Shown piece after piece: positions 61,199-64,000 of a stretch of 64,000 nucleotides of DNA. Numbering within the stretch: the stretch's first letter is position 1; every line of letters begins with the position of its first letter. The DNA is from Hartmannibacter diazotrophicus (GTDB lineage Bacteria; Pseudomonadota; Alphaproteobacteria; Rhizobiales; Pleomorphomonadaceae). Where the stretch lies: NCBI RefSeq assembly GCF_900231165.1, contig NZ_LT960614.1:742550-806549 (forward strand), written 5' to 3'. Under the pieces are notes generated by a model. That model saw nothing but the letters and a program-made list of their open reading frames with translations, had not been told where the DNA came from and made no database searches. A program made the translations under genes and the position numbers.

Positions 61199-62460
61199 TG
61201 ATCACGCTCCATGAAGGCGACAGCCGTAAAATCCTTTGCCAGATGATCGACCGCGGCGAGCGCGTTCATTCGGTCGTCTGCGACCCACCTTATGGTCTGA
61301 CCAGCATCGAGAAGCGTTTCGGGAAGGACGGCGCCGCGCCGGCCCGCAGCGAGAAGAACGACGGCAGTTTCGGCCGTATATCGAAAGGCTTCCTCGGAAT
61401 GAAGTGGGACGGCACTGGAATCGAACGCGACCCCGAGTTCTGGCGCCTCGTCTTTGAGGTTCTGTTGCCGGGCGGCTATGTCTTCGCCTTCTCGGGCGCC
61501 CGCACCGGCCACTGGCAGGCCTGCGCCATGGAGATGGCCGGATTTATCATGCATCCGATGCACGCGTGGGTCTATTTCCAAGGGTTCCCGAAGGCGCACG
61601 CGGCCGACAAGGCGATCGACAAGCATCTCGGCAAGAAAGGGTCCGTCGTTCCGAGCGGCAACCCGGTCAAGCGGATGATCCCTGGCGCCGACCAGGTCGC
61701 TACCGGGTCATGGGAGAAGAACAACGGGCGGACCTACCAGCCGGGCATTTACGAGCCCGCGACGGACGAGGCGGTCGAGTGGTCGGGCTATGCCTACGGG
61801 ACACAGGCCCAGAAGCCTGCCCTTGAACCCATCTTCCTCGGCCAGAAGCCATTCGATACCAAGAACGGGGCAGCCAACCTCCTCAGGCACGGCGTGGGCG
61901 CTGTAAACATCGACGGGTGTCGTGTGCCCGGTGGACGCTACCCGTCAAACCTTCTTCTCGATGGGTCGCCTGAAGTCGTTGCTATGTTCCCGCGCGAAGC
62001 GGGGGCCTCGGCACCGGTTAAGGGAACTGAGCCGTCATCGGTGACCAAAGACATTTATGGAAAATTCAATGGGCGCGTTCCGGGCACCTTCTTCAATGAC
62101 AGCGGCTCGGCCGCGCGCTTCTTCCATCATTTCCCGCTCGATACGGACCCGCTTATCTGCAACCCGAAGGCCGGCAAGAAGGATCGGGCCGGAACGGACC
62201 ATCCGACCGTCAAGCCGATCAAGCTGCTGCGCTATCTGATCCGCCACATCACGCCGCCAGGCGGGACGGTGCTCGACATGTTTGCCGGCAGCGGCACGAC
62301 AGGCCAGGCCGCGATCGAGGAAGGGGTACGCGCCGTGCTGATCGAAATGGACCCCGGCTACAGCGCCTTCATCCGTCGGCGCTTCGGCTTGGCGTCGAGA
62401 AGACGTGACTACAGCGACGTGCTCGGCCCGGCTTCGCGCTACGCCGATGTGCTCGGGTGA
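61198..62460 (+). CDS. DNA N6-adenine/N4-cytosine-type methyltransferase
   Basis: This 420-residue enzyme has the catalytic DPPY (VVCDPPYGLTS) near residue 30, the SAM-binding FAGSGTTG (LDMFAGSGTTGQAA) toward the C-terminus and a long middle part with the target-recognition region. This motif order (DPPY before FxGxG) is that of beta-class amino methyltransferases. It ends with two tandem tags (YSDVLG then YADVLG). No partner restriction gene is seen; self-protection of phage DNA is inferred. Confidence 0.88.
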   Translation: MITLHEGDSRKILCQMIDRGERVHSVVCDPPYGLTSIEKRFGKDGAAPARSEKNDGSFGRISKGFLGMKWDGTGIERDPEFWRLVFEVLLPGGYVFAFSGARTGHWQACAMEMAGFIMHPMHAWVYFQGFPKAHAADKAIDKHLGKKGSVVPSGNPVKRMIPGADQVATGSWEKNNGRTYQPGIYEPATDEAVEWSGYAYGTQAQKPALEPIFLGQKPFDTKNGAANLLRHGVGAVNIDGCRVPGGRYPSNLLLDGSPEVVAMFPREAGASAPVKGTEPSSVTKDIYGKFNGRVPGTFFNDSGSAARFFHHFPLDTDPLICNPKAGKKDRAGTDHPTVKPIKLLRYLIRHITPPGGTVLDMFAGSGTTGQAAIEEGVRAVLIEMDPGYSAFIRRRFGLASRRRDYSDVLGPASRYADVLG

Positions 62461-62464
62461 TGCC

Positions 62465-62731
62465 ATGTCGACGGCTAGCGTTGAGACCACGGCATCGGAG
62501 AACTGGCCTGTAGGGCTCACAGCTATCTTGCTTGACCCGTGGTTCAGGAACCCTGTGAAAATCAGGATCCGGCGCCATCCGAATGCCGATCACATCGTCG
62601 GCGAGGATGCAAGAGGGGTCGTCTATTACGCGAGAACCGACAGACTGAGGGAATGCGAGCAGCCGATCGTACCGCCGTGCCCGCTTGAACTGTTCCTCAG
62701 TGATCTTCTCGCTCGCTCTCCATGTGCCTGA
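62465..62731 (+). CDS. Unknown phage protein (88 aa)
   Basis: The ATG at 62465 follows the methyltransferase stop by 4 nt. The core (NPVKIRIRRHPNADHIVGEDARGVVYYA) is beta-rich. Its 3' end overlaps the opposite-strand gene at 62697. Confidence 0.55.
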   Translation: MSTASVETTASENWPVGLTAILLDPWFRNPVKIRIRRHPNADHIVGEDARGVVYYARTDRLRECEQPIVPPCPLELFLSDLLARSPCA

Positions 62732-62993
62732 CCAGCCGCGCGACGTTCTTCTGCATCTCCTGGCGGTCCGCGTCATTGGCGTCTTCCAGCACGTCGCGAA
62801 CCCCCTCCACGGCATCGGCGATTCGGCGCAGCTGCTGGACCAACTCGTGCTCATTGAAGGCAGGTCCGACCACCGCATCGACTGGAACTGTCCTGCCCTT
62901 CGTGCGCACATAGACGCCGATGCCACTCAGAACGGCGACCAGGGCGAAGAGGATATTGGCGATGTCTTCAGGACTGAGTTGCTTGTCGAACAT
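62697..62993 (-). CDS. Small membrane-anchored phage protein (98 aa)
   Basis: The ATG at 62993 starts a protein with one membrane segment (IANILFALVAVLSGIGVYV) and a charged helical tail (VQQLRRIADAVEGVRDVLED). It could be a second holin-type or spanin-like protein. It overlaps the next upstream gene by 26 nt. Confidence 0.6.
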   Translation of the reverse strand: MFDKQLSPEDIANILFALVAVLSGIGVYVRTKGRTVPVDAVVGPAFNEHELVQQLRRIADAVEGVRDVLEDANDADRQEMQKNVARLVRHMESEREDH

Positions 62994-63435
62994 TCCGGGC
63001 CTGTAGATCAACGATTTTTGCGTAGCGAATGGTCATCACGAATATAACGCATTCGAAGAAGAAGTGTGTCGGGTAGATTGCAAAAGCCGTTGAAATATAA
63101 CCAGAGCTTACAAATCCGAGAATGATTTGCAGCAGCACAAACCCGCTGACCAGGGAGCACACCGCGCGCAAGTGCGGCGAGCGCCTGAAGAGCCCATTGA
63201 CGATCAGCACCATGAACCGCAGGCCACCAACACTCATGCAGAGAACTGCCCATCCGATGGGGTTGCCCCAGATGCGCATGAAGTTTGGGCACGTTTCGCT
63301 CTCGGAAATGATCTCTGGCCGGATATAGATCATGAGGCCGAACAGAAACAGCGAGACGGAGTGCTCCCATTCGATCATCCGCGACAGGAAGACGATCGGA
63401 AAGTTGCGATGAAAATGGGTAATCACAAGTCTCAA
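62968..63435 (-). CDS. Multi-span membrane protein (155 aa)
   Basis: About four hydrophobic segments are seen (SVSLFLFGLMIYI, WAVLCMSVGGLRFMVLIV, VCSLVSGFVLLQIILGFV, FFFECVIFVMTI). The start is TTG 63435 or ATG 63378. The base composition is more AT-rich than its neighbours. The function is unknown; small membrane proteins here may relate to lysis or superinfection exclusion. Confidence 0.55.
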   Translation of the reverse strand: MRLVITHFHRNFPIVFLSRMIEWEHSVSLFLFGLMIYIRPEIISESETCPNFMRIWGNPIGWAVLCMSVGGLRFMVLIVNGLFRRSPHLRAVCSLVSGFVLLQIILGFVSSGYISTAFAIYPTHFFFECVIFVMTIRYAKIVDLQARNVRQATQS

Positions 63436-63445
63436 GACATCAACC

Positions 63446-63790
63446 TTATGGTGTGTCGGCCAACTTGGCGTGGCTTATGACCGTTGTCTCGCCAATCGTT
63501 ACGGACTGTGTTTCCACGGTGAGGCCGATCCGCTCGCCGTGAACGCGCCAGTAATCGTCGGCCCACTGGCGCCAGTTCGCCACGTTGTCGCCGCTGTTGC
63601 GGTCGAAGGTCGGCGACATGATTTCGACCTCGGCGCGGTCGAAGCTCATGACGAGCCCCTTTTCCGCCTCGCTCGTCACCGTCTCGATGACTGCCGGCGT
63701 GTCGGCACGCCGTCTGCTCTTGCCATAGCCACGATACTCGGGCGGCCGTTCGTCGCGCTGTGGCGATGTGCGGATATGCTTGATAGGCAT
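63446..63790 (-). CDS. Unknown phage protein (114 aa)
   Basis: The ATG at 63790 lies 4 nt after the stop of the gene at the right edge. The protein begins PIKHIRTSPQRDERPPEY and has a helical middle region (WADDYWRVHGERI). It belongs to the leftward, probably virion-related, block. Confidence 0.6.
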   Translation of the reverse strand: MPIKHIRTSPQRDERPPEYRGYGKSRRRADTPAVIETVTSEAEKGLVMSFDRAEVEIMSPTFDRNSGDNVANWRQWADDYWRVHGERIGLTVETQSVTIGETTVISHAKLADTP

Positions 63791-63794
63791 CGAA

Positions 63795-64000
63795 TCACAC
63801 CTGTTCGAACCAGCCGGCAACAGACAATCGGTTGCCGGTCGCAATGACGCCGGCAGCGTCATTGTCGTTGATAGCGAGAGTTATCGCCGTCGCCGCATTG
63901 AAAGCGGAGATCGACTTGCCGGACCCCGTGACGAGACGGCCGAAAATCTGGGTATAGGTCTTCAGCGTGACACCCGACGGCAGGGTGATGACGAGGAGAT
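63795..64000 (-). CDS. Phage structural-type protein, C-terminal part (cut by window)
   Basis: The frame is open from the window edge to a TGA at 63795-63797, encoding a beta-rich C-terminus (ILLVITLPSGVTLKTYTQIF...). It looks like the end of a phage virion protein, and suggests that structural genes continue rightward. The start lies outside the window. Confidence 0.55.
   Translation of the reverse strand, partial: LLVITLPSGVTLKTYTQIFGRLVTGSGKSISAFNAATAITLAINDNDAAGVIATGNRLSVAGWFEQV

Overview
The window looks like an alphaproteobacterial chromosome, probably Hyphomicrobiales/Rhizobiales-like. The evidence is a GC-rich host segment, Smo-type polyol ABC transporter and MtlK genes, a GapR (DUF2312) homologue and the sequence of a tRNA-Phe 3' end. 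No species can be named from this sequence alone. Three segments differ in base composition and gene content.

Segment 1 (1-20.0 kb, GC-rich) is ordinary host metabolism. It starts with the end of a leftward Fbp/Afu-type ABC importer (1-2.9 kb). A large locus for polyol and rare-sugar use follows. A leftward set (3.0-9.3 kb) holds four short-chain dehydrogenases, a GatZ/KbaZ-like subunit, a PfkB kinase and a ketose 3-epimerase-like protein. A SorC-type regulator (9.5-10.5 kb) sits beside a rightward operon (10.7-20.0 kb) encoding a binding protein, two permeases, a small membrane protein, a zinc polyol dehydrogenase, an ATPase, a HAD phosphatase, MtlK and XylB. Polyols would be imported, oxidised to ketoses, epimerised and phosphorylated.

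Segment 2 (about 20.1-23.6 kb, clearly more AT-rich) is a small transferred island. Leftward genes encode a DUF2188-like protein, a ubiquitin-like beta-grasp protein, an E1-like ThiF enzyme with an extra N-terminal domain, and a DUF6527 protein. A divergent XRE regulator/ImmA metalloprotease pair shares their promoter region. This is a bacterial ubiquitin-like conjugation locus, plausibly for phage defence, and is the most interesting system here. It ends at a 24-nt fragment of the tRNA-Phe 3' end.

Segment 3 (23.7 kb to beyond 64 kb) is a temperate-phage-like element apparently integrated at that tRNA-Phe, with its other end outside the window. It has a repressor next to a palindromic operator and a leftward replication block: SNF2 helicase, VRR-NUC nuclease, cytosine methyltransferase, family B DNA polymerase, exonuclease, DUF2815 and DUF2800. 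A primase-helicase is transcribed rightward. A bidirectional control region near 39.7-40.8 kb carries iteron-like repeats and large inverted repeats. It is followed by a run of unknown small genes (41-45.4 kb), a HerA-like ATPase, a serine recombinase, a J-domain protein, a lysis cassette (holin, endolysin, DUF6527, Rz, Rz1), a tail fibre, ParB-like and GapR genes, and an adenine-type methyltransferase. No terminase, portal, capsid or integrase lies in the window.

One 17-bp palindrome, RTCAAC-N5-RTTGAY, links the element together. It occurs at the repressor gene and in several intergenic regions. A variant differing by about two bases forms the ribosome-binding site of many genes. This resembles a distributed operator ('stoperator') regulon.
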